The notes under the pieces: model-generated
Database searches by the model: none
What the model saw: only the letters and a program-made list of their open reading frames with translations
Told to the model about the DNA's origin: nothing
Program-made: the position numbers and the translations under genes
Shown: positions 1-11,995 of the stretch, piece by piece
How the letters are laid out: every line of letters begins with the position of its first letter
How positions within the stretch are numbered: position 1 is the first letter of the stretch
DNA from: Annulohypoxylon bovei var. microspora
Taxonomy: Eukaryota > Ascomycota > Sordariomycetes > Xylariales > Hypoxylaceae
Assembly (NCBI GenBank): GCA_022836615.1
Contig: MU405226.1
Location: 1 to 64,000, forward strand
Length of the DNA stretch: 64,000 nucleotides
Reading direction: 5' to 3'

Positions 1-94
1 TCCGATCCGTTATGCGCATAATCAACCAAAATGCGGCATTAATGCATGCATTATACGCATTTTCATTATACGCATTTAAAAAATCCGAACCCTA
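1..94. mobile_element. Truncated hAT-like miniature element, right end only
   Basis: The window opens inside an AT-rich element whose right end is at 94. Read on the minus strand, the terminus is tagggttcggat, the same 12 bases that start the complete element at 3678. A repeated attatacgcattt motif and an inner palindromic ttatgcgcataa segment also resemble motifs of that element. If the family makes 8-bp target duplications, the right copy would be 95-102 (aaatgaac); the left end lies outside the window, so this cannot be tested here. No coding sequence is present, so a non-autonomous MITE is the likely nature. Confidence 0.55.
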
Positions 95-3000
95 AAATGA
101 ACAGGCACTTCAAGTGGGCTGGTGGGTTGGCGGGTACGTACTAAGTTTGCGGCGCTTGCCGCTTCCCATAAAAGTTCATAAAGCGGTAGCTTTTACAACG
201 GCCCGCGACATAATCCTTTTTGGGTCACTGAGCATTTGACTTGCATATTTTTTGCACTTGCGACCCAATAGATTTATGTTTACTCCATTATTCTGACGTG
301 CTTTCATTGTTTTTTCTTTCTTTTTCTCTTTTTTTTTCTCCGAGACGGACACTAGGTAGACTAAGAATAACCTATGTACCTACCTAATGTATTTGGTGAG
401 ATCAATTTAAAGAGAGAGCCGCCAGCATGCAAGAGCCTTCATGCGATCTATTCGCTGGCCCCCCTCTCCCCCTCCTTTCCCACTACCAAAATGCCACCAC
501 ACTGATCTCCAGCAGATATAGTGCCAAGAATTCGGTCAACACGAGATCTATGGTCTAGAGACAATGTCAAGTTCTATTTCTGTCCTGGCCGTGACCACAC
601 GGCAACGGGTAGGTTGGTAAAGAATCTGAAGCAGCCAATCAGGGAACTGAAGAGCTATGCTCACGCCCCCAACCCTGCAAGCGATACGCAAGTCTTAATT
701 CAGCTCTTCAGCCATGCCATTGGTCCACGCCACCATGTAGGTGGCTAGTAGAGAGACCACACCGATGTAGGAACAAGCTTGACGAAGTTTGAAACATAGT
801 ATCTAAGGAACGAATCTAGATTGGAAAACACTAATCTATGTTTTAGATCTCTGTAGACGCCCACATGAATTGGTTCCCGGGATTGATGAAGAATTCGCTT
901 TTTTTAATTCTTGTTGGTCATGTGTCTTTAAGCATAATGCTAACATTCGGAATACGTATCCATTGGTGCTATCAGCCGCCGTAGCTGAGCAATGGTATAA
1001 TGAAGCAACAAAACAAACATATTTTGAAAACCACAGAGACTAAGGTTAGTCGAGCTATGTCTTGCCGTCTACACGACTAAATTAGCATACTTGTAGCGCT
1101 GTATGAGCTTTCTTAAGCGGTGATATCTCCGAAAGAGATGTCACTAGTAAAAAAGGATTATCTCGCGTGAGAAATGCCCAATGTAGTAAGCTTTTGTTTG
1201 TTTCAACGTGTATGTACATACCGATCGATAAGCTTTACATACCTACTTATGTACCTAGTATGTGCCTGAGCTCTGTAGCTTGCTTGTTCGGCGCATTCCT
1301 AAAATCCTACCGTTGCGTTGCGCTGCAGCTTGTGGTGAAATTGCGGAGGAGTTTTGCAGCTTGCGGCGATGTTACCCGGAGCTTCAACCTGCAGATGCGC
1401 TAGCTCACCTGCGAGATACGAACACTAAATGCTGCTTTTTTTGGTCAGTTCCAACCCACGTGTATATTGTCAAGTTCGCTTCAGCGGTTGAGATCCTCAC
1501 GTCCTACGCTAGCTTACGCCAGCCACGAGAAACTCACATAGGTTTACAAAGACTTTATTGTGATGCTGGATCGATACAAGGTCATTACGACGGTGAGCTT
1601 TTAGCATCGCAAGGGTCTTGAGCAGAACAAGAAAGAAGTGAATGCGATTTAGGATGTCGTCATGGGACTGACCTATGTGGTTGTTTTCGGGTTTCGAATT
1701 ATGCTAACCTTGACTATCAAACCAATCCTGCCTGCCGGTCTTCACTCGTTTCCCATGCCTCGTCATCTGATTTGATAAACAACCTTAATAGCAAAGACCG
1801 AAGTTTAAACGCATTTCCCGTTCCATATCTGCATTAACTTTTTGTTTAAGAGTTCCTTGAGGATTGGATGATGAGTTGAGAGCACAGCTTGTTCTTCGTA
1901 CTTGGATATTAACGCTTGTCTTGGAAGGGATACACATTAATAAACTAAAGCCATATGAAAGTTATGATTGCTGAAAGAAAATAAGAACTTGGTAATATCG
2001 ACTACCTATAGCGATGAGCTATTATAGCCTCTAGCTTCTCAAGGATCTCTGGGTAGCTATAAAAAACGTAAAGCTAGGGACTCATCTTACGGAACATGGC
2101 AGTATGGAAGCCGGTAGGCGTAACCTGTCAAAAAAAATGGAAATATTCTCCCGATAGAACGGGTTCGTAGACAGGCATGCCTAGCACAAATGATGACATC
2201 TTAGGTATAATATTAACACGAATGTCAATAATCTTAAGAAGATAGGATGGTCCTCGAAGATAACTTTGAAGTTCAATTTAACTTAGAAATTTCATGATTA
2301 TTCCGTACTATGTAAGTGATCGATCTTGTATGCGATGCTTATGCGTAAATGCGGAGGAATACGATTCCTTGTTCCCTGTAGCATTGATAAAAACCATCCC
2401 GTTCCTATTCTCGCCTACCATGTGGTCGTTGAATGGTAGGCAGGTTGTTTGTTGGTTGACTAGTTCAAAACTTGGAAGACGCGTTGTTGGATAGGAGTTA
2501 ACCAATGCCAATTCTAATACTGATTGGGTCGAGTTGATGCAATTGGATAAAAGTGAAGGTGGGAGAATGGAAGGCCATCTTGACCCAAGGAGAGGTTAGC
2601 GCCGATGTCTGGCTCCAGCTATTTTCTGAAGCAGTGCTCCAGGCGTGTTTCAGATTTACAAGGAAGTCAGAGAGAGGTTCACAGGGATTTAAGGATCCGC
2701 GTGCCAATGGCACCATTTAGCGTCTCTTGCTCTTGGCACCTATCGACAGGGGAAACAGGAACAACAGATCATGGATCCATGAATTGCGCAGGTACGATGC
2801 CCAATACCGTACTCCGCGTCTTGACCACACCTGCAGCTCGAAGATATAAAATACAAAATACAAAATAATCGAAATAATTGATACCCCTACTCTTTCAATA
2901 CATACATAATTGAATGTTCATCTCGTTAATGCAACTACAGGGGCTTATGCGCCAAGAGATGAGTTAACAGGAACCCAAGAAAATAATTTGAACAAAGCGT

Positions 3001-3669
3001 GGCAAATACTTTTTACACAAATACATTTTGCTTCGCTTAAAGCAGCAATCATTGGAAACGGACAATTCGTTATGTATGTACATAGGAACGTCCTTAGTGC
3101 ATCGCTTAACTATTATTAGTTATCGAGGTTAAAGCGTCTTCGACTCTTGCGACATCGAGTCTTGAAGTTTGTCAGCGATTCCTAATTCCATAGGTAGGTA
3201 CCTATGTACCGTACCTGGTTTTAAATGTAATTCAAAAATTCAAGAATCTCGAAATTCAATTATCCGTTTCGGTACATACAATCCGAAAGAATATATGCGC
3301 AACCGATGATTGTAATGAGCGGTGATAAATCCTGTTCTCCCCTTTCCCCTGCCGTCTACCTTGTTCTTGTCATCCCGCGATGTACCAGCATACGGAGATT
3401 ACACGCTGACCTATACCTAGGTACCTATGTAAGATACATAAACCTCAATTGCTAATTGGATTTCTAATGCAATGAGCTGTCTAAGACTCTGGATAGGAAA
3501 CATACAACTCAGGCAGTACAAGATAAAAGATGACAAGCCAATTCAAAGACAAGAACAGTTGGACAGGATCGGGGCTGTCTTATAGCATTCTTTGTTGCGT
3601 ACATATCCATAGGTATCTGCTTCCTGTGGTTTCTTGTGGTATGCGAAGGGCACTTAACCAAAGCCCTCT
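95..3669. other. Gene-poor intergenic region
   Basis: No supported gene. Short open frames exist (for example at 521-748 and 1262-1621) but they lack an ATG start, recognisable domains or a convincing exon structure. A slightly more GC-rich patch near 1290-1440 and another near 2560-2720 look coding-like in composition but are interrupted on every strand; they may be decayed remnants. Repeated tacctaggta-type strings occur near 375, 3190 and 3415. Confidence 0.5.
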
Positions 3670-3677
3670 GTACGGAT
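3670..3677. repeat. Left target-site duplication (gtacggat)
   Basis: This 8-bp string directly abuts the left terminus of the element at 3678 and is repeated exactly at 4114-4121. An 8-bp duplication is the hallmark of hAT-superfamily insertion. Confidence 0.8.
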
Positions 3678-4113
3678 TAGGGTTCGGATCGGTATAATAC
3701 ACTATACCATTATACGTATTTTGTATTGTATTAATACCGTATCATGATTCACTATACGTATAACGGATTCGGAGAAACCTACCGGCCCCGCATATATGAG
3801 TGGGTATGCAATATGGTACGTATTATCCACATAAGGAAACACTTTTCCAATTGACTTACGTATTTTGACGATAGCTTCCAACCACTCAATTCAATCCAAT
3901 TAAATTAAATAAAATAAAACTAAATTAAAATAATGAAATTTAAAGTAAACTATTTAATAAAATTATAGAAAATATACCGTTAAAATGGTTAAAAGTGCAT
4001 TATACCTCGCTATACCGGTCAAAATACATATTTTGGTGGGTATAATGGTATTATGCAGGTATTGTATTTAAATACGGTATCAAGATCCAAAATACGTATT
4101 TTGCCGACCCCTA
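3678..4113. mobile_element. Complete hAT-like MITE, 436 bp, with 8-bp TSD
   Basis: The left end reads tagggttcgg and the right end, read on the opposite strand, reads taggggtcgg: a 10-bp terminal inverted repeat with one mismatch. Immediately outside each end sits the same 8-bp sequence gtacggat (3670-3677 and 4114-4121). The interior is strongly AT-rich, carries several tatacgtatttt-type motifs in both orientations and has no open frame able to encode a transposase. Termini of the TAGGG type with 8-bp duplications are characteristic of hAT transposons, so this is read as a non-autonomous hAT-derived element mobilised in trans. Compared with the related copy at 1-94, shared motifs differ by CA-to-TA and TG-to-TA changes, as expected of repeat-induced point mutation. 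Confidence 0.75.
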
Positions 4114-4121
4114 GTACGGAT
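4114..4121. repeat. Right target-site duplication (gtacggat)
   Basis: Exact copy of 3670-3677, directly outside the right terminus of the 436-bp element. Confidence 0.8.
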
Positions 4122-5806
4122 GTACCTAGATCTGTGATGAAGAAAAGCGCAACCTGATATATTGACCTGCGTACGAATTGACGAATGTGCCGGAGTAAAT
4201 TTTGTAGTCCAATCAAACGTGGAAGGATACCATGCCACTCTGCTATGTTGGAGTAGACTTGTGATACTCGCTGCCTTAACTTTGGCGAGCCCCTATTCGT
4301 TTATACCGTGTAAATCAATACAAAAAGAAACATATTTCAGAGCTAAGGTGATATCGGGAGTTAAATATGTATGTTTTCTACAGATGTAGCTTTGCTGTTT
4401 AATTGTTTTACCCTATTACTGAGGCTTAAAGGCGATGCCATTCACTATCAACTCCGTAGATTGACACTATTCAGCTCGGTTCGACAGCCCCCTAATCATG
4501 CAGTTGATAGCGGAAAATAAACCGATGCTAAGTTATTCAAGTCAGTGCAAACCTGGCATACTAGCAAATATGTGCATACATAGTACATAGATCCATTACG
4601 AGATCAACTGAGGAACCCCGAGCACGGGATAGTGGGTAAAAAGAAGGACCGTGTGCTGAGTCCACGTAAATTACCCTTGCAACCTGATTTTAAGGTAGCA
4701 CTCACCCGTCTATTCAGTTAAGCATCCCTGACCCCTAGTGGATAACAAGAGATATCCCCCGAGAGATGATTTCGAGCGAGGCGAACAAAGTCGCACGAGA
4801 TCGCCATTCTTCTTATTCTTGAATAGATGGCCGCTGATGGGGAAGACGCTATGTCCACTGTGAAATGTTGGTGCTATGCAGATGTGATATGACGGGCAAG
4901 GTTGATGCATTAAAAAACGTGCTGAGGAGATTTTGGGTTATATACAGCACGCGAGATAGCATATGCCGAAAAGGGGGAACCCTCGTTCTTGACATATTAC
5001 TACATAGTATGTAGTAAAAATAAGGCTGGACCGAACTGCTTCCTACCTGGGCACATACTGCACTCGATACATATTGCTTCCCTCCTACGGCAAAGGGACA
5101 ATGATGTGTGTGACGGATAACAACTATCGGGTTGGCATTGCATCGCACATAGTATTTATTTCTGGGTAGATATATTAGTCCGCCGAACAGCTATTAATGA
5201 TGACGGACCCGAAGAAAGATAGATGCTATGCGATAAGCCTCCCTAACTGGCTTTCTAGAACGTTAACAGCTGAGCAAACTTGACTCCTGGCCGTCTCGGC
5301 GTTTCCTTTAGAATATGGCCTATTGAGAAGAGTTTTCTTGTTATCTATAATGACTGTACGACTTCGTATTAATTCTGATCTTGTCTGTCCTTTCCATGGA
5401 GTACCTAGTAGCCTGGGTAGGCTCGGGTTCTGATTCCTCCTGCCTTTCACTGGCCCTTAACAGGCTTCTCCGAGCAGCCACGTTTCTGTGATGAGGGTGT
5501 GTAGATGGATTGGTCGATTGGCATCAAGGTATGCAAGTATGCAGGTTCGAAGACGGGGAGGACGGAGGAGGACGGGGGCTGCAAAGGTCCCAATCCAATG
5601 TACTTGCTTAGACCACATAGAGACTGATAGTGTATAATTGCATGCATGTATGTAGTAGTATGTAGGTAGGTAGGGTATAGGTAGTATATAATAGTGAAGA
5701 AAAAAAAGAATTATGATACTAGAAAAAAAGGTACATATGAACGCGCGCCATTGAGTACATGTTTATGAGTACATGTCTACAACCGCCGTTGAGAAGGCAA
5801 GAGGGA
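4122..5806. other. Intergenic region without a recognisable gene
   Basis: No supported coding sequence. It contains low-complexity gtaggtaggtagg and tatag strings around 5645-5690. Short open frames on the minus strand (4710-5148, 5226-5647) have no recognisable motif and are treated as chance. Confidence 0.5.
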
Positions 5807-5809
5807 ATG

Positions 5810-7176
5810 TCGTGCCCAATCTTGTTCCTGGATTCCTTGCAGAGAAAGATAGTTCCATTTTAAGGCAAGCGCATAGTAAAGGTGTAGTAAAAGGTACGAG
5901 TACCTTTCCCGTTCGGGCTTAGACTAGTATAGCGGGTTAACTGGTTTATCTGCATTAAACCCGTTTTAAACAACAGTTATCCATATTTTCTTCTCTCTTC
6001 GTCCACTCGCTCAAGTCGCCCACTTTGCCCACTCCACTCTAAATCTCTTCTTCTCCTACCCGACACCACCGCGCCATACCTAGGTAGAGCAAAGACAGCC
6101 CAGACCCCCAGGCCAGCGGAAATCATTAAACCCCCCGAACTCCTCTCCTTCCTCCCGTTTTTTCTTGACCTACTTACTTTGAATCTTCTTCGCAAGTTCA
6201 CTTGTTCTATTCAGAACCCCTCTCTCTCTACCCTCTTTTTTTCCCTTCTCCCCCTTTCTCGCCTCGCCCTCCTCTCGTGTTGCAGGCAATTACAAAACTA
6301 CTCACAATCTCTCTCTCTCTCGCTTCTCACCTCTCCTAATCCATCTTTGGAGGGAGCCCGCACACGAAGAAGATTTAACTTATCTTCCTCTCTTAACTCC
6401 GCGGCCGCGAGACGTTTTCTCTTCTCATTTGATACGAGCGTAGACCCGACTGTCCGGCACAACCGTAGCCCCGTCAATCAGATTATTTCCTCTGTTTCGT
6501 CTATTGACATCAGATCCAAAATTCTGTCATTGTTTCAATAAACAAGATTTAATCCAATTCGGCCTGTCGGATTTTCTTAAGTGGTCTTGGCGAATTATCA
6601 ACAATTACTACATCCACCACTACAACCACCAGCGAGGACCTGGAAGGGCAAACCTGCAGAAAGCGAGTCGACGTTTATTTTAATTCACCGCGCACAGCAT
6701 CCAACTTCGCATCTCAATTCTTCGGTGCACGGTTCGCATTACCACCACAGACCGTAGTAAATCACAATTGGAGCGTTCGCCATCTTTTTTTATTATTACT
6801 ATCAACTGTCACCTTGAAGGTTCGCACCGACGACGACGCCTAACCATTCGCTTGAGGCAAATTGGGGGCTTAATATCGTCTGCATAACAAGAAAAAAACT
6901 TTGTACGGGCTGGACTCGACACCAAAATCAACGACACAGACCTCAGAACTTATATCGGTGGATCACTCTTTGAAGAAGAAGGGCTGTGCCTTGAAGATCC
7001 CCTTGATATTAACATCTGGAAACGACGATAGCGCATACGAGCTAATACGAACCATCTTCTATTGTTATTCATACAAACAAATCTAATAGCCACATTTACC
7101 ACTTGTTGGTCACTGCAAGAGGCCAAGGCCCTGGACTCCCAGCGCCATCCCGGAGGCAGTTGTGTAGTACATCATC
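5810..7176 (+). promoter_or_regulatory. STE12 upstream region and ATG-free leader
   Basis: From the last upstream ATG at 5807 to the STE12 start at 7177 there is no ATG on the plus strand, while the reverse orientation (CAT) occurs about two dozen times in the same stretch. The part from about 5980 to 6360 is rich in CT tracts, as in many fungal core promoters and transcription start regions; downstream, the sequence is AC/CA-rich. This is consistent with a long 5' UTR, possibly with an intron, under selection against upstream start codons. The transcription start is not defined by the sequence alone. Confidence 0.5.
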
Positions 7177-9621
7177 ATGTACTCACAACAAGCGGCAATG
7201 GCGGCGACAGCCCCTCAAAAGCCCGAGACTTTCATGCTCAGCACCGAAGCTCAGCAAGCCCTACCACACGATGCGCAAGTAGCATTGCAACAAGTCGACA
7301 ATCGTGAGTCACCAATCTCCTTGCGCTCAGGCTCTTTGGCCCTTTTCGTGCTCCGTCGGCTTACCATTGATTACAGTGAAATATTTCCTTATTTCGGCGC
7401 CAGTAGACTGGCAACCCGATCAGTACATTAGGCGATTCCTATTGCCTACGGGCGAATATGTATCTTGCGTTTTATGGAACAACCTATTCCACATTTCCGG
7501 TACTGACATTGTGCGATGCCTTTCATTTCGATTCCAGGCCTTTGGCCGACCCGTCAAGAACTCCAAGAAGTTCGAAGAGGGTATTTTCTCCGACCTCCGG
7601 AATTTGAAATCCGGCACGGATGCTTCGTTGGAGGAGCCGAAGAGCCCGTTTCTAGACTTCCTCTACAAGAACAACTGCATCCGAACACAAAAGAAGCAGA
7701 AGGTCTTCTACTGGTATAGTGTACCGCATGACCGCCTTTTCCTTGACGCTCTGGAAAGAGATTTGAAGAGAGAGAAGATGGGTCAGGAGGCTACTACCAT
7801 GGCTGTTAGCGAACCCGCTCTATCGTTTCAGTACGACTCTTCGCAATCCCTCTACGAGCAGCTAACGAAGGCGCAACAAGCCAACTCTTCATCTTTCAAC
7901 GCTCAACAAGTTTCTTTTTCTCAATCGCAAGCCCCGTCCCCTGTAATGAGGGCGATGGATCCCATGCCACCCCCGCAGATGATGCCTCAGTCGATGGCCC
8001 CTTTAGCGGATGGGATGGACGCCATGGTACCATACGGCGCGATGACAATGGCCCCGGCTATGCCCCAGCAGGTCCAACACGTGGTTAAGAGGGAGCCCGA
8101 TTTTAACCGCGTCCAGTACAACCAGAATGGTGTGCCAATGTCTCACGGACACCAGCGCCATGCCTCGATGCCGGCGTATGGCCTTGAATATTCGCCTGCG
8201 CCTTCGTTTGTTTCGTCTCACTATGAGGACTACAGCAACCGAGGTATCTCTTTCGAGCCGATTACGCCTCCTCAACAAGCTCTAGCCATGGGCGCTGAAC
8301 CCGCTTACATTGCTAACGAGGAGACTGGTTTGTACACGGCAATTCCTGATCACCTAGCTGGTGTCAACGGTTTGAACGGGATGATGCAACTGCCCCCTTC
8401 AAACTTAGCTGGGCCACAGTTTTCGCGTGCCTATGGTACCAACAATGTCTACTCTGTAATCGAAGGATCGCCGACATACAAACAGAGAAGACGGCGTTCA
8501 TCCATCCCTCCTACAATGTCGGCGATCGCGGCCGCCACGGCTCAGGCTCAGGCTCAAGCGGCTGCCCATCGACCGTCGGACCTGAGAAGATCAGTGTCGA
8601 CGTCGGTCGGCCCGGTAGCTGAAGGAGACGAGTCTCAAGGCAACTCTCCTCCTGGCCTCTCCTACAGCACTTCCTCGATATCCCTCAACCAACAGCACAT
8701 GGAGATGTCCAGGCATGGCACCCCACTATCCACGGTCGAGGGTAGCCCTGCTCTCAATCCCCTTTCTCTTCAGCGACACGACTTTCCTCAGTTCACCAAC
8801 GAGGATCTGAACGGCGACGGCTCAATGAACGATCAGCGAGTGATGCATGCCGGTCCTAACGTGGTCCGCCGAGCTCGCTCGGCCACTGTCATGGAGCTTG
8901 GTCCTTACCCGCAGAAGTCTCATTCCTGCCCGATTCCCACGTGTGGACGTCTCTTCAAGCGCCTCGAGCACCTGAAGCGGTAAGATCAACTTTTTTCTTC
9001 TGTATTCTGCGTGGTGCACCGTTGTGTATCTGACCAAATATCTAGACACGTGAGAACCCATACACAAGAAAGACCCTACATCTGCCCCTATTGTAGCAAG
9101 GCATTCTCTAGATCCGACAACCTAGCACAGTATGGCTCCAACTTTTTTCTTATCAGTATTTCCTTTGTCAACTTGAAGATCCTGTGATGAGCAACGATGT
9201 TTGTGCGATATATACTCAGACCGAAATCAATCAGCCCGAATCAAATCACAACATGAGAAGCATACAACAGCACCTACATCAACTCATCATCAGGAGCGAC
9301 AAGTTTACCACTTAAAGCTAGAGCTAACTCTATTGTCACAGACACAAGCGTACGCACGATCGCGGTGAAGGTGCTGAGAACGGATTGAGCTTGTCCGGTG
9401 AAGATGAGGAAGAGTACTCGGGCGAGGACCACCTCGGCTCGCTCGAGGAGGCTTCGCCTAACTCAGAGTCAGGATATATTCCAACTTCCCTGAGCTCTGT
9501 CGCAACATCGACGCCCACGAGCAACGGCCTTGCCACGGGTGGAATGAACCAGTCCTCATTCAACCCCCTACAGACGCTGAGTATGCCCATGACCATGAGC
9601 CAACCAGCGGGCGCGATGTAA
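7177..9621 (+). CDS. ste12: Ste12-family transcription factor, homeodomain-like plus two C2H2 fingers
   Basis: Ste12 acts in the nucleus at the end of the Fus3/Kss1-type (Pmk1) MAPK cascade and controls mating, invasive growth and, in plant pathogens, penetration. Exons by hand: 7177-7303, 7377-8979, 9046-9129, 9342-9621, giving 697 aa. The STE DNA-binding domain covers about residues 43-160 (SAPVDWQPDQYIRRFLLPTG, then VFYWYSVPHDRLFLDALERD). The middle is Q/P/S-rich, containing RRRRSSIP. Two C2H2 fingers lie near the C terminus (CPIPTCGRLF...HVRTH and CPYCSKAFSRSD...HKRTH), an architecture found in filamentous ascomycetes but absent from yeast Ste12. Exon 3 is 84 nt and frame-neutral, starting and ending at equivalent positions of the two fingers. 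The start is the first ATG after a very long ATG-free leader. Identity is secure; exon junctions are very likely. Confidence 0.96.
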
Positions 9622-11074
9622 TCGCAATTCTTTTTTATGCGGAATGCATCACGATGGGATATAACCGTCAAGTTTTGGGTTTTAACTGGGGTTTTAGCGG
9701 TTTGATTTTGCATGGCATATTGTGGCTAGAATTGGGGACTTCATTTATAACAGTGGGCTAGAACAGTCCTGTTAAACATTTAATCGCGTTGCACGGCGAT
9801 TGCTTTTCTCATTTACAGCACGAGGGATACCAAAAAACGAAGCATTTGATAGACGGGACGGCTGATGCCTGACGGAAGAGGCAGGCCGACTTCATGGTAG
9901 AGGAGCGAAGCCGAGCCTCTTGACATGATCGGCAGAAGAGATGGAAAGCCGTCGGAGAACCAGCACTCGTGTATTTGTATATATATTTGCTTTCTTTATT
10001 CTTTTTTATTTGTCGCTTGACATTCTTACGGACCGGCTGTAGGGAGCTACGGGAGATGATACCAGGTTTCAAGGGTCGATGTTGACCCTTCAAAGTGTTG
10101 AAGATATAGTCATAACGGGACTAGTCGTACAAACTTTGAAATTCAATAAATATTGATGTATAAATATGTACTAATTGCTTGATTCCTGGGCTCGTTAAGT
10201 GAGTGATGCATGGTAAGGGATGACTGCTATTAAGTAGAGAACGGTTTAGAGGATTCTGATAGAACACACCTACCTAGGTATGTACCTAACGTAGTGTTCT
10301 TGTCGGTAGGGGTGTAGTACCTCACCAAGCTGTCTCCAAAGAACAGAGGTTTACGACTTATGTCCCGTGTATGCGAAGAATCTTGGGATGAGGAAAGAAG
10401 AGAATACTAGGTATACAGGAGTTGTGTACAAGTTAGGTCGGGCTAAGCCAGGTACATATGATTACGGTGTAAGTGGTGTGGTGTAGATGTGGATGCGTGT
10501 CTCGTATAGGTACTATCGTGAACTCCCACACATTTTACAATTTATGTCACTACATGTGTGCATATTCAAGTAGATAGGTAGTGGGCAGTGTTTATCGTAT
10601 TGCGGTTGCATCCCTATGACGGTTACAACAGTGTTCATCCGAAACTCCTCCTCCCGTTTATAGTAACGGGGAATCCCTGACTGAGCCGACTCATCCTAGT
10701 AGACGAGCATCTCGAAATACAAATCGATCCGATCGGAAGTACAGGAAGTATAGGAAGTAAAACATCTCATGTGGTGACATGCCGTCTCGGGTGTAGAGAG
10801 ATGAAGAAGAAAAACAGAGGAACGAAAAAGTCGACGTTTGACAGTGACTACTTCGATGTAGTTCAGTGGGTGTAGAATGGTGCTTCTCTTTTGGCGATGG
10901 TAGAACTAGAAAAGTTGGTTGACGAGTAGGTGTGCGATTGGTGCCTGTTCTTTTCGAGGGTTTGGACGAGTCGAAGATTCCTTCAAGCGGTTGGAATTTC
11001 TAGACATTGAGGAAGGTAGGCATTTTCGGTTCTATTGTAAAGCATCGGCCTTTGTACGAGAATTTGCATCCACA
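9622..11074. other. Intergenic region between STE12 and a convergent gene
   Basis: Contains the 3' UTR of STE12 and, further on, the 3' side of the minus-strand gene that ends at 11075. No gene is supported. A cctacctaggta string sits near 10270. Confidence 0.55.
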
Positions 11075-11698
11075 TCATTCGTTTTGTAGTCGTTGCATCA
11101 TGGTCCAGGCGTAGGCTTGACCAGCATCGTCCGAAATGTGATAGAACTCGAGGAGGGCGGCGTACATGCGCTTGAGGTCCCAGTTCTGGTCTAACTCGGC
11201 GGTCGCGACTACAAAGAAGACTTGATCTTGGGCTTGAGGTCCAAGGTTGCTGAACACGTAGAAGAACTGTGCTTCCTCTGAGCCGATGGCGGCGCCGTCG
11301 ATGCGGAGCTTCGCCGTCATCTGCTGCATCCATATGATGACGCGGTTGGGATCGACAAGTCTGGGGGGGTTAGGAAGGCTGTGGGTGGGTCGCCACGAGT
11401 TCGATAGCTGCGACACATCCGCACGTAGGAGATCAACCTCGTTGCGCAGCTGGGTCATCTTGGGTTGAATCGTGTTGCCGACCTCTTCTTGCACCTGTGC
11501 GATCTCCTTGCACAGCTCGTCAACCTCACCTCGTACGACGATCCGGATCTGATCGAGTTCGCCGTCCATACATGTGGCAGTGTCCTGCGCAGCTTGGCGC
11601 ACCTGTGCGAACTTCGCCTCCGTCTTGGTCGCAAAGTCACTAATGCTGTTCGATATACATCGGAGGGAAGCATTTAACTGGTCTATGTCGGAAGACAT
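11075..11698 (-). CDS. Solo Gag-like protein with N-terminal coiled coil
   Basis: Single-exon frame of 207 aa. Residues about 1-100 are a predicted coiled coil (heptad-like AQVRQAAQDTATCMDGELDQ and onwards). Residues about 115-205 resemble the capsid-like region of LTR-retrotransposon Gag: a segment around IIWMQQMTAKLRIDG, then EAQFFYVFSNLGPQAQDQV, then DLKRMYAALLEFYHISDDAG and a Q-rich end. This follows the Retrotrans_gag pattern of a helical hairpin with 'L..GpA...W' followed by an 'F...Y' segment. The frame stops right after that region: no zinc knuckle, protease or reverse transcriptase follows, and no LTRs were seen. It could be a domesticated Gag gene or a retroelement fragment. The open, uninterrupted frame argues for recent origin or retention. 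Assignment rests on pattern resemblance only. Confidence 0.5.
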   Translation of the reverse strand: MSSDIDQLNASLRCISNSISDFATKTEAKFAQVRQAAQDTATCMDGELDQIRIVVRGEVDELCKEIAQVQEEVGNTIQPKMTQLRNEVDLLRADVSQLSNSWRPTHSLPNPPRLVDPNRVIIWMQQMTAKLRIDGAAIGSEEAQFFYVFSNLGPQAQDQVFFVVATAELDQNWDLKRMYAALLEFYHISDDAGQAYAWTMMQRLQNE

Positions 11699-11995
11699 GT
11701 TGACGATTGCTGGGTTGGAGGGTTGCCGGTGGGATTTTTCGGTTGTGGTTTGGAGTTGTTATGTGTGAAAAAGAAACGAGTTTAAGTCGTGCAGAAATAG
11801 TAAACATATACCTATCTACATGAAGAAAAGTTAGGGCTAGTTTTGTCGTGCCCGGACAACGAACTGAACAAGTAGCTAGAAATACCCGTCATGAACTTCA
11901 GGTAACCTAGGTAACGGCATGGTAAGGAAGGGGTGCACATCGCATTATCTTACAATTCATTATCCATTAAATCAGGTAACCCTTATGATTCATCG

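Noticed and set aside
1262..1621. 119-codon open frame in the gene-poor left region
   Set aside because: No ATG start, no splice-compatible neighbours and no recognisable domain; may be a remnant but not supportable as a gene.
6179..6541. 120-codon open frame upstream of STE12
   Set aside because: It starts without an ATG and is made of CT-tract translation (Ser/Leu repeats); the stretch is better read as leader or promoter.
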